NCBI GenBank assembly: GCA_035771175.1
Contig: CM069608.1
Location: 9,814,019 to 9,878,018, forward strand
Direction: 5' to 3'
DNA: 64,000 nucleotides
From: Paratinospora sagittata
Taxonomy: Eukaryota; Streptophyta; Magnoliopsida; Ranunculales; Menispermaceae
The notes under the pieces were generated by a model that saw only the letters and a program-made list of their open reading frames with translations, made no database searches and was not told where the DNA came from. This document shows, piece after piece, positions 42,381-55,077 of this stretch; position 1 is the stretch's first letter; every line of letters starts with the position of its first letter. Position numbers and translations under genes: made by a program.

Positions 42381-43940
42381 GATCGTTGAGAAGTTTCTCG
42401 CTATCCTTCGACGTTTTGCATACGCGATAACAAAGCATTCTGGGTCTCCTCCATCCGAGCAATACTAGAAACTATCACATTTAACTAGTCAAATGGGTTA
42501 GTTGGTTGTCCCATTGATGGTTGATAGGTTGTCTGTCCCATAGGTTGAGGGTAGTTGATTTGATTATATGAGGAGTCCCTAATTGAGACCCTTTGGACGG
42601 TTGGATATGCCTGAGTCGAACAATTTTGAAAGAGTGGACTCATCGGGACATCCTGTCTTCCAAAGTTTGGTGTCGTCCAATTCTGTTGCTGTTGGTTCAT
42701 AGGAAATTGTGGAACTGGCTGATAGGGTACCTCAGGAGTTAGAAACCTTTGGTATGCCCTATTGCCATGAGTTGGGAGGTTCCAGTATGGTGGATTTGCT
42801 GGAACTCCCCGTCCATCCTAATTTGTTTGAGGTTGACTGAGGTTGCCAAAAAGATCCTCTTCGGAGAATAGATGATCGAGTTGACCATTATTCGGGGTTG
42901 GGTTTGTTGTAGTGTTCGGGTTTGGCTCGTTCATTGGTGCTTCCCTAATAGGAATCTTGCGCCAACTTTTTCATTGACAACGTCCATTGTTATCTCTAGT
43001 TCTTCGGCTACATTCCCCTGAAATCACGCCAAATATTTCTTCGTTAGTCACTCCTTCCCTTGTGACGAAAGTCTTTGAGATGGAGGATATTGTAACGGCA
43101 TTAGTGGTCTGTTTCGAAGATTCATCAAAAGTATTGATGTTTTCCTCCCAAAGAATCATCATGATCAAGACTCCGTAGCCGAGGAGTTCCTTCTTTGTAG
43201 GGTTTTGAATCACTAACAATTTGTTGGATGATAATGTGAGGTAGGGAGACAAAAATTCCTTTTTCTAAGTAGTATAGCACAAGAAGTTAAGCTCTTGTCA
43301 TAGATCCTCTAGTCACCAATTCCGGTAAGATGTTGTCGAATACTATCTTCCCAAGGTTGGCAAGAGGTGGTTTAAGGAGATTATTTGGGAGGTGGGCGTA
43401 CGTCAATTGGGTGAACGGCTTGTCGGGGAGGAAATTGAGCAATTAGTCCTTGGATTTTGCGATCCCGGCAACCGTCTGGGATTCGTGTGGATCAATGATC
43501 TTGTATCCTATTGGGATTGTCATAAGTCATGAAATAATTTCGACGCTGATGGAAATTTTTACTCTCTTGATCATTGTCTCCAAGACAGGAATGATCCCAT
43601 CTTCTTGAAGTCTCACGCTATTCATGGATTCGTAAAAAAGCTTCACCAAGTTGAAGAAGACGTAACCCTCAACTTTTGTTATATTCAACCATCCCAGTTT
43701 TGAGAGTTTGTTGTGATGTATAGGATGGAGGCAGAGATCTCTATTGTCGATACTCCTTATAGTCATAACCTCACGTTTGGAAAGTTCCGTAAGTCTTGTG
43801 GAAATTTGTTCCCGACTACTGGAAGTCGTTCTTTCACTTGAAGCTATTATCTTGCTAAAAGGAAGATAAAACTTGTGAAATACACAAAATATATTCCTAA
43901 CATTTTTAAGATTTATATTTTTTCCATTGGACAATATTTT
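42381..43940 (-). pseudogene. extra sense ORF upstream of gag (putative plant transposon protein)
   Basis: Minus-strand coding in several broken frames. It includes KLGWLNITKVEGYVFFNLVK, LFYESMNSVRLQEDG, then FTQLTYAHLPNNLLKPPLAN, LVTRGSMTRA*LLVLYYLEK, GIFVSLPHIIIQQIV, TKKELLGYGVLIMMIL, and a Gln/Pro-rich end (MNQQQQNWTTPNF... GQTTYQPSMGQPTNPFD). The order fits the plant retrotransposon-associated 'putative plant transposon protein' type. Unlike the antisense ORF of the Tat element, it is in the same orientation as gag and lies between the primer site and gag. Its function is not known. Confidence 0.5.
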
Positions 43941-44043
43941 CTATTTTCCTCTTTGATGTTTATGTCATCATTGAATCCAAATTTTTCATTAGCAACAACT
44001 TATATATATATCTCATATATACATAGATATATATTATAAATCT

Positions 44044-44044
<1 letters not shown>

Positions 44045-44109
<65 letters not shown>
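44045..44109. repeat. (TA)n microsatellite
   Basis: An uninterrupted run of about 60 bases in the gypsy leader. Confidence 0.95.
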
Positions 44110-44110
<1 letters not shown>

Positions 44111-44163
44111 AATATAAATTTTCTTCTCCTAATTGGTGGACTTGGGCGGGCCGTGGACTTTTT

Positions 44164-44175
44164 GCTCTGATACCA
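44164..44175 (-). other. primer binding site, tRNA-Met type
   Basis: The minus strand reads TGGTATCAGAGC exactly, five bases from the LTR. It fixes the transcription direction of the nested gypsy. Confidence 0.92.
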
Positions 44176-45134
44176 CTAAATATTACACCCCGCCCGAACC
44201 CGCCTAAACCGACGGAACACTCATAGGCGGGGCGCGAATGCATTATAACAATAACCGAGTGCGCAGGAACACAATGGAGTAAAAATCTGATTATATTAAT
44301 TTCAGAATGTATTTTTTTGTACAGAATATGATTGAGGGAACATCCTCCCAAAATCACCTTATAATTAACAAGGGTTACAACATGTAGGCCCAAAAACCTC
44401 CACCAGTCCACCCTAAACTCCTGAGAAAAATTGGATAACAAGTGTAGTTCGTGAATATAACAATTAAGAAATGAAACTTCATAATCAAATATCACATAAA
44501 CACAACAAGCATCATAAACAGTACAACATGAATGTATGCATGACACCGTCTCGTAATGGTTTCATGATTGTACGACGTTTTGAGTTCACGTACAGATGTC
44601 CATCCCCAGGTAAACTCGGGTTCTCATTGTACCTCCCTCCTCAAGGTCATCGCCCTAGATTCACGTACAGATGTCCATCCCCAGGAAGTCCCAGGTTCTC
44701 ATTGTACGTCTCTCTCTGGGGAAATGTCAAGAATAGTGAGCATTACTTCTAACTATTTTGTGGATCATAAACCACTTACGTCCCTAGGTGGTGCTTATGT
44801 ATGAGTAAGTCTGGTCTTTACTGACATTAGACAGGATTTGGCAGCGTCTAGTAATTCTTATCAGGTCGGTATCACCACGTGTAAAGTTAGGATGTTCAGT
44901 ATCACGTGTACAAGCTGATAGCTTTCAAATAAGACTGACCAGATCAGTCTCTAGTTGAGAGGTGGGACATGAAGTCCACTAAATACCAATCGTCTAGAGC
45001 AATACGCTGCCTCACGTTCACTATTTAAAGTTACTGGAGACAAGACTAAGTTTGGTTGAGTCAGATTGACCAATAATCCGACATAGTAAAGTATAATACA
45101 TGAACTCCAAATATACAGGCATAAATATGACATA

Positions 45135-46617
45135 TGTAATACCCTGTACTTGAAAAAAAAATAATAATAATAATTTTTTTAGGATAAAGCACATGCCTGG
45201 AAGTCCAGGCACATGGCACATGGCACATGCATGGAAGTCCAGGCACATGCTCGGAAGTTCAGGCAGCCCGCCTGGACTTCCCGGCGCCAAAAAAACTCTA
45301 TATAAACCAACCCTCCCCTCTTCATTTTTCACACCAAATTCACTCCAAATTGTGATTTTTCCTCCTCTTTTCACTCATATTGAGTTTTTAGTCTTTTGAG
45401 ACTATCTGTCCGAGACTCTCAGTGCAGTACGACGAAGTTCTGTCCTGAGGAAAGCGTCAGATCTGAAAAAGAAGAAGTTTTTATCTGAAGGTAGGGAACG
45501 AAATATAGGTTTGCGTGTTTTATAACTTTTATTAAAGTTTACATTCAATTATTATTATGTCTACTGTTCATTTTACACTGCATTATGTCATATAATGTTT
45601 ATACTGCCGCACTTATGCCTGTACACTCGGAATTCACGTATTATACTGTTATAATGCTGGATTTGTGGTCAATCTGACTCAACTAGACTCGGTCTTGTCC
45701 TCAGTAACTTTAAATAGTGAACAAGAGGCAGTGGGTTGCTCTAGGCGATTGGTTATTTAAGCAGACCTAGTGTCTCACCTCTCAACTGGGGACTGATCTA
45801 GTTGGTCTTATTGAAAGCTATCAACGTATACATGTAATACTGAATGTCCTAACCATGCACGTTGTGATACCGACTCTGATAAGGGTCACTAGACGTTGCC
45901 AAAGTCAGTCTAAATGTCAAGAAAAGACCAGACTAGTTCATGCATTGACATCATATATATCACCACCTAGGGACGTATATGGTTCATGACTCATAGAATA
46001 GTTAGGAGCATTGCTTGTTATTCATTACATTTCTCTGGAGAGGGACGTACATGAGAACCCGGCTACACCCGAGGAGGGACATTAGTACGTGAATCCAGAG
46101 CATCGTTCCTGAGGAGGGACGTATAGTGAGAACCTGGCTACGCCCGGGGAAGGACACCTATACGTGAACTCAGGCGATGTACGTTCATCAAACCATTACG
46201 AGACGGTGTCATGAATACATACATATTGATTGATTATGATGCTCACATGTGTATTCAAGATATTTGATATTGAAGTATGCTTTATTAATTGTTATACTCA
46301 CGAACTATTTACCCACTGAGCGAGTTAAGCTCACTCCATTATTATCCAATCTTTCACAGAAAATTAGGGTGGACTGGGTGCAGGTTATGGGGCCCACATT
46401 TTGTACCCTTTGTATGATTCATTGGGGATTTTGGGGAGTATGTTCCCTTGACCATTTTATGTACAAATTATATTCTGAATTAAATGAAATCAGATTTGTA
46501 CTGTGTGACATATATTTCCGTTGCGCACTCTATTGTTACCATTGTTATTGTTCCAAATGCGCGCCCCGTCCGTGAGTGTGTACCGCCGGTTTAAGGGCGT
46601 CCTGGCGGGGTGTGACA
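45135..46617 (+). mobile_element. solo LTR of a related gypsy, inserted in the 5' LTR
   Basis: 1483 bases, TGTAATACCC...GGGTGTGACA, flanked by acata and acatg (one mismatch; the uninterrupted LTR copy reads acatg). It lies opposite to the LTR it entered. The TATA box tatataaa is at 45299-45306 with ggaagtccaggc repeats upstream. A donor-like gaag|gtagggaac is at 45491. A branch-like agctcac and acceptor tttcacag end at 46359. No internal coding. Confidence 0.9.
45190..45292 (+). promoter_or_regulatory. inverted-repeat motifs in the solo LTR U3
   Basis: ggaagtcc or ggaagttc at 45199, 45233 and 45253 sit in cctggaagtccagg-type inverted repeats separated by cacatg words, ending about 10 bases before TATA. 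Same position and layout as the GAANNTTC motifs in sister LTRs. Confidence 0.7.
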
Positions 46618-46999
46618 ACATGTATGAACATTATACTCAATAATGCAGTGTAAATGAATAGTAAACATAACGATAAATTAATGTAAACTTTAATAAAAGT
46701 TATAAGACACGCAAACCTATGTTTCGTTCCCCACCTTCAGATAAAAACTCGTTCTTGAGCTGGAGCCTCCTCCCGAGCAGAACGACATTGCACCGCGAAG
46801 AGAGTTTCGAAGAGAGAGTCTCTAAAAGAGAAGAGAGAAATCACAAAGAGAGCAAGAGAGAGAAGAGATTGATTTGGTGTGAAAATAACCAAAGGGGGGG
46901 CTTTTTATAGCTGAAAGGGCGCCCGAATGTTCGGGCATTGACCCGAACGCTCAAATTTTTATTTATTTATTTTTTTTTTTGCAAACCTGGGGTATTACA

Positions 47000-49900
47000 G
47001 TATCTGAAGGTGCAATACCAAATTGATATAGAAATAAAGAGGGTGTTGAAGTCTTCTTGAAAAATTGGTGAAAAATCACATGTTGAGAAGAAAAAAAATT
47101 GTTATGAAAAATCACATGTTGAAAAAAAATTGTGATGAAGAATCACGCATTGATGTCTTCTCAAGAAAATGATTATGGTAAAGAATTACCAAATTTGTCT
47201 AGCTGGATGTAAATCATTCCCTAAAGTGAATGATATTTTTTTCTATGATCATGCATAAGAAAATTGATATTACCATGATCACGAGTGCAAATAAATATGA
47301 CAAATAAATGTTGCAAAGGCCATAATGCATGAGAAATGAATATGACCATGATCATGTATATAAAATATGAATATCATAAAGACCATGATGGATGAAATTA
47401 AGTAGCAAAGGCCATGGTTGATGAAATAAATATGACAAATGTCATAACCATGGATGAAAAATTGAATACGGCAAAAGCCATAATTGAGATTATTATGAGA
47501 ACCATGATGGTTATAATTCTTGAGAATATGGTTATAGCCATATACAATTCAAATATATTTACTTTTCCACCAAAGTGGAATGATACTGTTATTTCAACAC
47601 AAAGAAAGTGAAAAGGTTTATAAAATAAACCAGTGATTAAATATAAAGTGTTTGCATTACGTATGGAATAAAATGGTATTGGTTGGATACATGTTGTATT
47701 ACTAAATGATTGATTTTTATTAAGCCTCAATAAAAAAAAGGTTGAAAAAAAATATTGATGGCTCATAAAGAGTAATTAGTATATTGACAAATGAAGCAAG
47801 ATTCATAGTCGCAGTTAATACCTTATATCTTATGTCATTTGCTTAATTTTGAAAATATGTAAACAAAGAAACGTCACATATTGAAAGATATTCTTATATA
47901 TTGCTTCATTTATTTTTTGGGAAAAAGATAATTTCGAGGGGCTTCCTATTTTATTTTTTTGGCTTCTTATATCATGAAATTATGAGGTCAATTGAATTAT
48001 ATTGTGATCGGAAACCATGAATTCTTTGACACAAATATATTTATATTTTGGCATAATTAGCCAAGTTTGAGAAACTTCAATGATATTTTAACTAAGGATA
48101 TAGATGGTCAAATTTTGGAAACCTTAATGATGCTTTGAATAATAGCATAATTGGTCAATGTACAGTGAAGCAATTTTCCTGCCATTAGGGGGAGGAAAGT
48201 GAATTTCAGAATAATGGCATATAAAATTGCTAATGCAATATGAGCCAATATGAATTAATTTTCTCATCATTACAAGAGAAAAGTCAAGTTTTTGACATGT
48301 AAGTTGTTAGAATGCATTATGAGGCTATGTGGGAAAAAGACTCAAATGAGAAGTGGAAAATGAATTATAAGTGTTGACATGATCAATCGTATGCAAAATA
48401 ATTGCAGATCAGTTAACTGACGTATTTGTTGACAAGTCCTAGTAGGTCAAATTATTTATTTGTTAACACACGATGATGTGATGCTTGAAGCGTAATTGAC
48501 CAGTCAAATGAAATTAAGGAACACAACTTCCTATAAAAGGAAGATATAAATAAATATACCTAAAGAGGAATAAAATATTGAGAAATAAATATCCCATGAA
48601 AATGTATGGATTGATGATTAAATATTTCTTTGATAGAAAAAATATATATGTTTAATGAAGAAACATATATGATTATCTCTTCAAAAGTTATGGTTTGAAA
48701 AATATATATTTCATGAAGAGAAATGAATGTCCATTAAAGAGGCATAAAAATCTCTTGAAGAGCTATGAAATAAATATTCTCTGAAGAGAAATAAATTTGA
48801 TATAAATGTCCAATAAAGGAACATAAGTATGTCTTGAAGATATGTTTGAAGACTTGATATTCTTTAAAGAGGAATAAATTTATACGAGGGAATCTCATAA
48901 AGTTTCATACATATATGATAGACATAAGATAAAAATAATATTGCTCGTGATATTTCCATTGATATTTTTATGTGTCCATTGATATTTTTAAAAAATGGGG
49001 ATCCCACACCATAGATTGTGTGTAGAAGGTTGACGTTGAAATTATTGACAAAAGTGAAAAATTATTAGCTAAACTCGTTGATGAACGAGAGCTATTTGAA
49101 ATGGAATTCAAACGCTTGAAACGTAAATCATTTTAGATATAAATGATTATTTATATGAAACTATTCAAGGAAATGAATAGATCCATGAATGATGATATAT
49201 ATTTATGAAAATCTTTTTAGGATTAAAATGCCCGAATCAAAAACATCGGATGATTCAAAATTGCTTGATTCAAACTACATTCATGTTTATATGATTATTA
49301 TGCATACATATTTTGTAATAGCTTTAATAAGTATTTGTGATCATAGGCATATTACGAAAAAATATATATATTTATTGATTTGTATTTATTAGGGCATATG
49401 TTGATTATTTGAGTTTTATAAGAACTCTTGAAGAATTTATTAGTATGTTTTTAAAAGGAAAATATCAAATTACCATATTTTTATGCAATTGATGTACTTA
49501 TATATCTTACAAATTATACAAAGAACATATATTATATTATGTTCTTAAGTAATTTGTTAGCTAGCAAGATACAACTTTACATCAAGTTGAAGCATTAGAA
49601 TGGTATATTTTCATTTGACAAGTAATATGAATTTATTTTATTCAAGAGCGTCAAGATCATAATTACTTGGATATATAACAAGTTCAAAAGGTTTATTAAA
49701 TAAACAAATTTCATTGAAATCTATAAGCTATAAAAAGTGATAAAATTAATATGTAGAAATATGATCATGATGCATTATTCTAACCAATTTCTTTGCTAAA
49801 GTTTTGTCAATTGCAATATTTGTGGAGTGAATTTACAATATTAGAATACAAAGATCAAAAGGTATTTGAAGCGTCAAGCTACTGAAGAAAATTCAATGAT

Positions 49901-50150
49901 GTCAACATGAGGGAGATAATTCTTATGAAGAAGAGTTATTGATTAGTGCATTGTACTCTTTTTCCTTTAGCTAAGGTTTTGTCCCACTGGATTTTCTTTG
50001 CAAGGTTTTTAACGAGACAGTCCTAACAATATAAGACTCAAAGAAAATATTGTAATATTTTTCCTTCTAGATTTTTTCTTCCACTGGGTTTTCTCTATAA
50101 GGTTTTAACGAGACATATTCTCTATGTATGATGGTATTCAAAAGGGGGAG
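47000..50150 (+). pseudogene. decayed internal region of the copia nest host
   Basis: Starts with gtatc, the right target copy of the nested gypsy. Faint copia traces are FLPLGGGK near 48175, ADQLTDVFVDKS near 48405 and the tail phrase aaggttttgtcccactgg near 49973, all in the same orientation as the LTRs. No intact domain is present. Simple-sequence-like repeats of catgatcatgcat and cctatgaagaga words are common. Confidence 0.6.
50137..50150 (+). other. polypurine tract
   Basis: tcaaaagggggag directly precedes the right LTR. Confidence 0.85.
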
Positions 50151-50481
50151 TGTTATAAATGTATTTGAATATCATCATAACCTCCAGTTCATTATAAGGA
50201 TTTTGTAACCTCTATATTAGCGTTAGATTTAATTTTGTAATAACCAATGAAATTAGTTTTTTTAACCATTAGATTTATTGATATTATTAATGTAATTTAA
50301 TCATCTTTTATGGCCATGAGCCTATATAAAGAGGTGTTTAGATAGCATTAGATGTACACAAGGTTTATAAAAGTTTAGAATATCATGAGAATAAAATATC
50401 TCTTCATTTCTCTATTTCTTTCTCAAGTATGTCTCATTTATATTTGATTATTTGTAATGGTTCTTTATTTATTTTACAACA
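50151..50481 (+). repeat. right LTR of the copia nest host
   Basis: Pairs with 39088-39418. Followed by tgtat, identical to the five bases before the left LTR. Confidence 0.92.
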
Positions 50482-51429
50482 TGTATATATAGTTATGTTA
50501 GTAAAAACTAAAGATATTGTTTCAAAGTTAAATCTTTAATAGCTTTATGCCCTTAACCAATGTTGTTTTTTTTTTTTTTTTTTTGTTTACTAATAAAAGA
50601 TATGTACGTACTAGCTGTTCTTGCACCTTTCATTTAGATGAAATTAAGTTGTCATATAAGCTTGCTCTAATCGAACATAAATGTTCTTAAGAGTACTAGT
50701 TTCAAACTTTTTTTTTTTTCATATCTTTATATGCAAAATCCCACTAAAAACATCAAATGGTTTGGAGTACTCCTTACATAAAACATGTTAGAAGCATGCA
50801 TGTTAACTTCTTTTAGACCACTTAATTAGAAACAATATATACATGATGAAGCCTAACAACCTTACATGACTGTAAGTATATTATCACTCACTATATTTTA
50901 TTAATGAAATCTCAAATTTTTAATTTTTTTGTAGTATAATTTTCATAATGATATATCTTTTTTAATGAAATTAGAATGATAAAAGTTTTTTTTTAATTAA
51001 AATAAAAATTGGAGGAAAAAATCCAAAATATTATAACTAAGCAACATAATAATGGAAAATATTAGTTTGAGCTTAAGAAAATAAAAAGAGACATATATGT
51101 AGAAGTAGTACCATATTATATCCCTAAAATAATATTTTAAATGGATATTTTTGAAAGAATGACAAAAATGATTACACTTTGAGTGCTCTAACTTTTGACG
51201 TTTTAATAATATAATTAAATACAAAAATACACGTGCATTGTTCTACAAGAATGGAGAGAAACGTTAATATACTATCATGGAGAGAAAGAGATGAACTATG
51301 GATAACTAGTTTGTGTGCAAGTGCTTTGCCCATTTTTCTTTTATTAATTAAAATTTCAAATGAAAGACAACATTATATATTCATTAACATTTTTATATTA
51401 AATTACTAAAAATGTCTTTCGTTTATAAA
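50482..51429. other. intergenic, AT-rich
   Basis: No gene seen. Long T runs are at 50560-50585 and 50710. It ends with ataaa (51425-51429), the target copy of the next solo LTR. Confidence 0.5.
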
Positions 51430-52780
51430 TGTTACACCCCGCCCCGATACGCCTAAACTAGCGGGACACTCACGGACGGGGTGCGAATGCATTATAATAA
51501 TAACAGTGTGCGGAAACACGATTAAGTACAAGTCTGATTTCAATAATTTTAGAATATATTTGTACATGAAATAGTTAAGGGAACATCCTCTCAAAATCCC
51601 CAATGAATAATACAAATGGTACAAAAATGTGGGCCCAAAAACTTGTACCCAATCCACCCTAATTTTCTGTGAAAAATTGGATAACAACGGGGATGAGCTA
51701 CACGCTCAGTGGGTAAAATAGTTTGTAAATATAACAACTATTAAAACAAACTTCATAATCAAATATCATAAATACACATCAGAGCATCATAATCAATCCA
51801 ACATGTATGTATGCATGACACCGTCTCGTATTGGTTCTATGATTGTACATCGCCTGAGTTCACATACAGATGTCCCTCCCCAGGAGTAACCGGATTCTCA
51901 TCGTATGTCCCTCCACAGGAACGATGCCTTAGATTCACGTACAGATGTTCCTCCCCAGGAGTAGTTAGGTTCTCATTGTACCTCCATCTCCAGATAAATA
52001 TAATGAATAGTGAGCATTGCTTCTAACTATTCTATGATGCCAATGCATGAACAGGTCTGGTCTTTACTTAACATTAGACAGGATTTGGCAACGCCTGGTG
52101 ATCCTTATCAGGATCAGTATCACTACGTGCAAGGTTAGGACATTCAGTATTACTTGTATAAGCTGATAGCTTTCAATTAAGACCAACCAAATCAGTCTCC
52201 AGTTTGAGAGGTGAGACACGAGGTCTACTTAAATACCAATCGTCTAGAACAGCACACTGCCTCCCGTTCACTATTTAAAGTTATTGAAGACAAGACTGAG
52301 TCTGGTTGAGCCAGATTGACCACTAATACGACATAACAACAATGTAATACATAAACTTCAGATATACAGACATAAGTATGACAAGTATAAAAATTATACG
52401 CAATAATGCAGTGTGAATAAATGATAGATATAATGATAAATGAATGTAAACTTTAATAAAAGTTATAAGACACGCAAACCTATGTTTTGTTTTCCAGTTT
52501 CAGATAAAAACTCCTTTGAGAAATGGCGTCTTCCCCCGAGCAGAACCTCGTTGTACCGCGAAGAGGGTCTCAAAAAGAGAAGAAAAACTCAAGGAAAATG
52601 AGAAAGAAGAAAGAAATCACAAGGAAAAGTGATTTGGTGTGAAAAATGAGGATGGAGGTTTCCTTAAATAGGAAAAAAAAGTGCCTGAAGGTTCGGGCAC
52701 ACCTGGCCGTACGTTCAGGCAGGCGCCCAAAGTTCAATTTTTTTTATTTAATTTTTTTTGTGCAATCTTAGGATATTATA
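51430..52780 (-). mobile_element. solo LTR of the same gypsy family
   Basis: 1351 bases, TGTTACACCCCGCC...GGATATTATA (last base pair of CA mutated), with perfect ataaa duplications on both sides. It contains the 75 bp double repeat (51855-51975), the shared module (52170-52320), the branch-acceptor segment (51665-51700), GTGCCTGAAGGTTCGGGCAC (52681-52700) and a TATA-like ctatttaagg. The splice-donor position is mutated compared with its sisters. Confidence 0.9.
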
Positions 52781-53035
52781 ATAAATAAAAAGAAAGTAAA
52801 AGAAATCGTAAAATTATTAGGATTGCAAAAAGTTAAAAAATAATTTGAATGTAAAATAACTTAAAAATAGGAGAAGGGCAGAAATGAAAATTATTATATT
52901 AACCCTCATAACTAATTTTTTAAATAAGTGATAAATATAAGTTCAAAAGGTTGGCTTTAGAAGTTTGGCAAAAATGGTTATGGATTCAACTCTTTCAATT
53001 ATTATTATTATAATAGTATAGATACTGTGACGTCA
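52781..53035. other. short AT-rich spacer
   Basis: No feature apart from the right ataaa target copy at its start. Confidence 0.5.
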
Positions 53036-55077
53036 TGACCGGCATAGTATCCCAGATATTGTCATAACCCGATAAATCTGAAATACTGCTAAGCCTCTAC
53101 GTGAGAAAATACCTAATAATCACAAATACAAATCCTGTATATGATAGAAATAATTGAACCCAAATTTAAATTTTCAGCATCCATTATCATCAAAAAGATC
53201 AAGGTTCAATCCTCAAAATAATCACGGGACTTCACCAAAAGTCCATCATCCATAAAACATCATATACAATCTAAATTCATACCACAACCATCTAAGTTTA
53301 ATATACATGTGAGTTTGTGATATATATATATGTATACAAAAATCAAAATGAAACAAAACATATACAACTAATTCCCAAAATATTCCCAAAGTTACAAATC
53401 AAACCATACATTCAAAATGAAAGAAAAGGAGTCCCGCAGGTCCTAAGCTTTGCCCTTTCCTTTCTGATCAACACCTGAGACAAGTAGAGAAAAATTGGGA
53501 TGAGCTCAACTCGTTCAGTGAATAATTCTCACAAAATATTTCCAATTATGCATTTATATAAAACAAGTATGATATTGAAAGTGTCATTTATAAAGCAAAT
53601 GCATCATTAAATTCATATTTTACATGTGTTTAAACTAAACAATATAGTTATGCATCAATTTCATAAGCATCAAATATGCAGACTTTTTACTAGGTGATGT
53701 GTACAAATAACATGTGCCTTTACTTCCTTATTGGCCCATAGGTTTAGACCGACGCATTACCCAACACAAACCCTCCAAATCTTCCTACCCTTACATTCCT
53801 CAGTGATTCAGAAATTCCTTACCACGAAACACTAATCCAAGTGTTTCGGCGGCACATTTCCCTAAGGAACAAGTAAATAGAAAAACAACAAAACTAAGGT
53901 GTTTAATCCAAAACACTCAAAGCATCACCAATGCCTACTTTCCATGCTCATGATTTAAAAACACAATGCACATATATAATAGATGTATACCATTGCACAA
54001 ACTAATTTATATAAATAAAATGACATAAAAGGAAAACAAGAGTGAGAAATATTCACAAACCAATCACTAGTCAATTTAATATCAACCACACACACCAATT
54101 GGCTAATAGATTCACCAACACCTGAAATAATCCATACAAATACTTCAATGATTATTACAAAGACATTATGATCAATTCCCAATAATAAGACCAATTAAGT
54201 CCCAAATTGCATTATTGAAGTCCCAAACACACTAATTCACACCAAATTGGGATTAGAAACACTAATTACCCATCAATTGACCATTTCCATTCCAATTAAC
54301 TCAAAAGCCCCAATTTCATAAAAAAAATTCTGCACAGTCAAATTGATGCCAAAAGTTTCACATTACACAATTTATGACTCATATATGTCATCAACATTCA
54401 CATAACCCAATTGCACAATTAAACACCCAAATTCGTCCAAAATTCCATCATAATCCCATCAAAACTACATACATGCCACATATCCATTCAACCAAGTAAA
54501 ACCTCAAATAAAATGGATAACCACCATTAAAGCATGTATTTTAAGCCCTAATAATGGAATCAATCATCAAATTCATAGGGTGAGGGTTTACATTTCAAAA
54601 CCCTAGCAAAACCTCCCAAATTCCAACCATGGAAAATGAGTAAAACACCAATCTAAAGTTGGAAATTAGCTTAATATTCAAAATGATGGAAGAAAATGGG
54701 TAGAAATATACCTTGGGAGTTTGATTTAGCAAACCTTAGCACCAATTTCTCCCACATCCACCATTTTCTCCTCATTCTCTCCTCCCCCATGTTTCTCCTC
54801 TTCCTTTGCCCAAAAAGTTGCAAATGAGAAGTGATATTAAATGAATTGCTTTTATAAAATCTTGGGCCCACATGCAAAAATTAAAAACAAAAACAAAAAT
54901 CAGCCCATTTAAAATTTAACCTAATATAAGTGTATTTTCACATATACATCCTACATACAACATATTAATTATAAAAATACACATAAATACATCGTATACA
55001 CACCAAGTAAATACACAAGACCTAGAGTTGGGCATTTTATGTCATTATGACATCATATGCGAAAGTGGGTCGTTACA
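53036..55077 (-). mobile_element. probable solo LTR related to the one at 11558
   Basis: TGTGACGTCATGACCGG...GGGTCGTTACA. It shares gacgtcatgaccggca and the layout of the 11558-14039 LTR. On the minus strand it starts TGTAACGACCC, has ttttataaaag as a TATA candidate, a donor-like caag|gtatat at 54711 and an acceptor-like cttgtctcag at 53475. The flanks gatac and aaata do not match, so the boundaries are provisional. Confidence 0.68.

Larger units (their letters stand above)
39775..46999 (-). mobile_element. non-autonomous Ty3/gypsy element nested in the copia
   Basis: The LTRs (39775-about 40868 truncated, and 44181-46999 interrupted) have outer ends TGTCACACC and GTATTACA. Target copies are gtacc and gtatc (one mismatch). 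A TGGTATCAGAGC primer site lies beside the right LTR, so transcription is leftward. The internal part holds an extra ORF and gag but no pol. The left LTR lacks its U3, so one deletion probably removed pol, the polypurine tract and that U3. Confidence 0.85.
44181..46999 (-). repeat. 5' LTR of the nested gypsy, interrupted by a solo LTR
   Basis: LTR halves 44181-45134 and 46618-46999 flank an inserted solo LTR. The inner end is tattacacc (the TG is mutated). The outer end, ggggtattaca, stops at 46999. On the minus strand it starts TGTAATACCCCAGG and has inverted GCCCGAATGTTCGGGC (46921-46936) next to the TATA box ctataaaaag (46901-46910). Confidence 0.88.
39088..50481 (+). mobile_element. Ty1/copia LTR element carrying nested insertions
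   Basis: Two LTRs of 331 bases (39088-39418 and 50151-50481) start TGTTATAAATG and end TTTTACAACA. The flanks are tgtat on both sides, a perfect 5 bp duplication. A polypurine tract, aaaagggggag, abuts the right LTR. The internal region is cut by a 7.2 kb gypsy element. What remains (39419-39774, 47005-50150) is mostly unrecognisable, with copia-like pieces. Confidence 0.9.

Noticed and set aside
44471..44804. Repeated frames with YRCPSPG-type peptides in the gypsy LTRs
   Set aside because: The same peptide recurs because the 75 bp LTR double repeat recurs. There is no start context, and the frames lie antisense to the LTR promoter.
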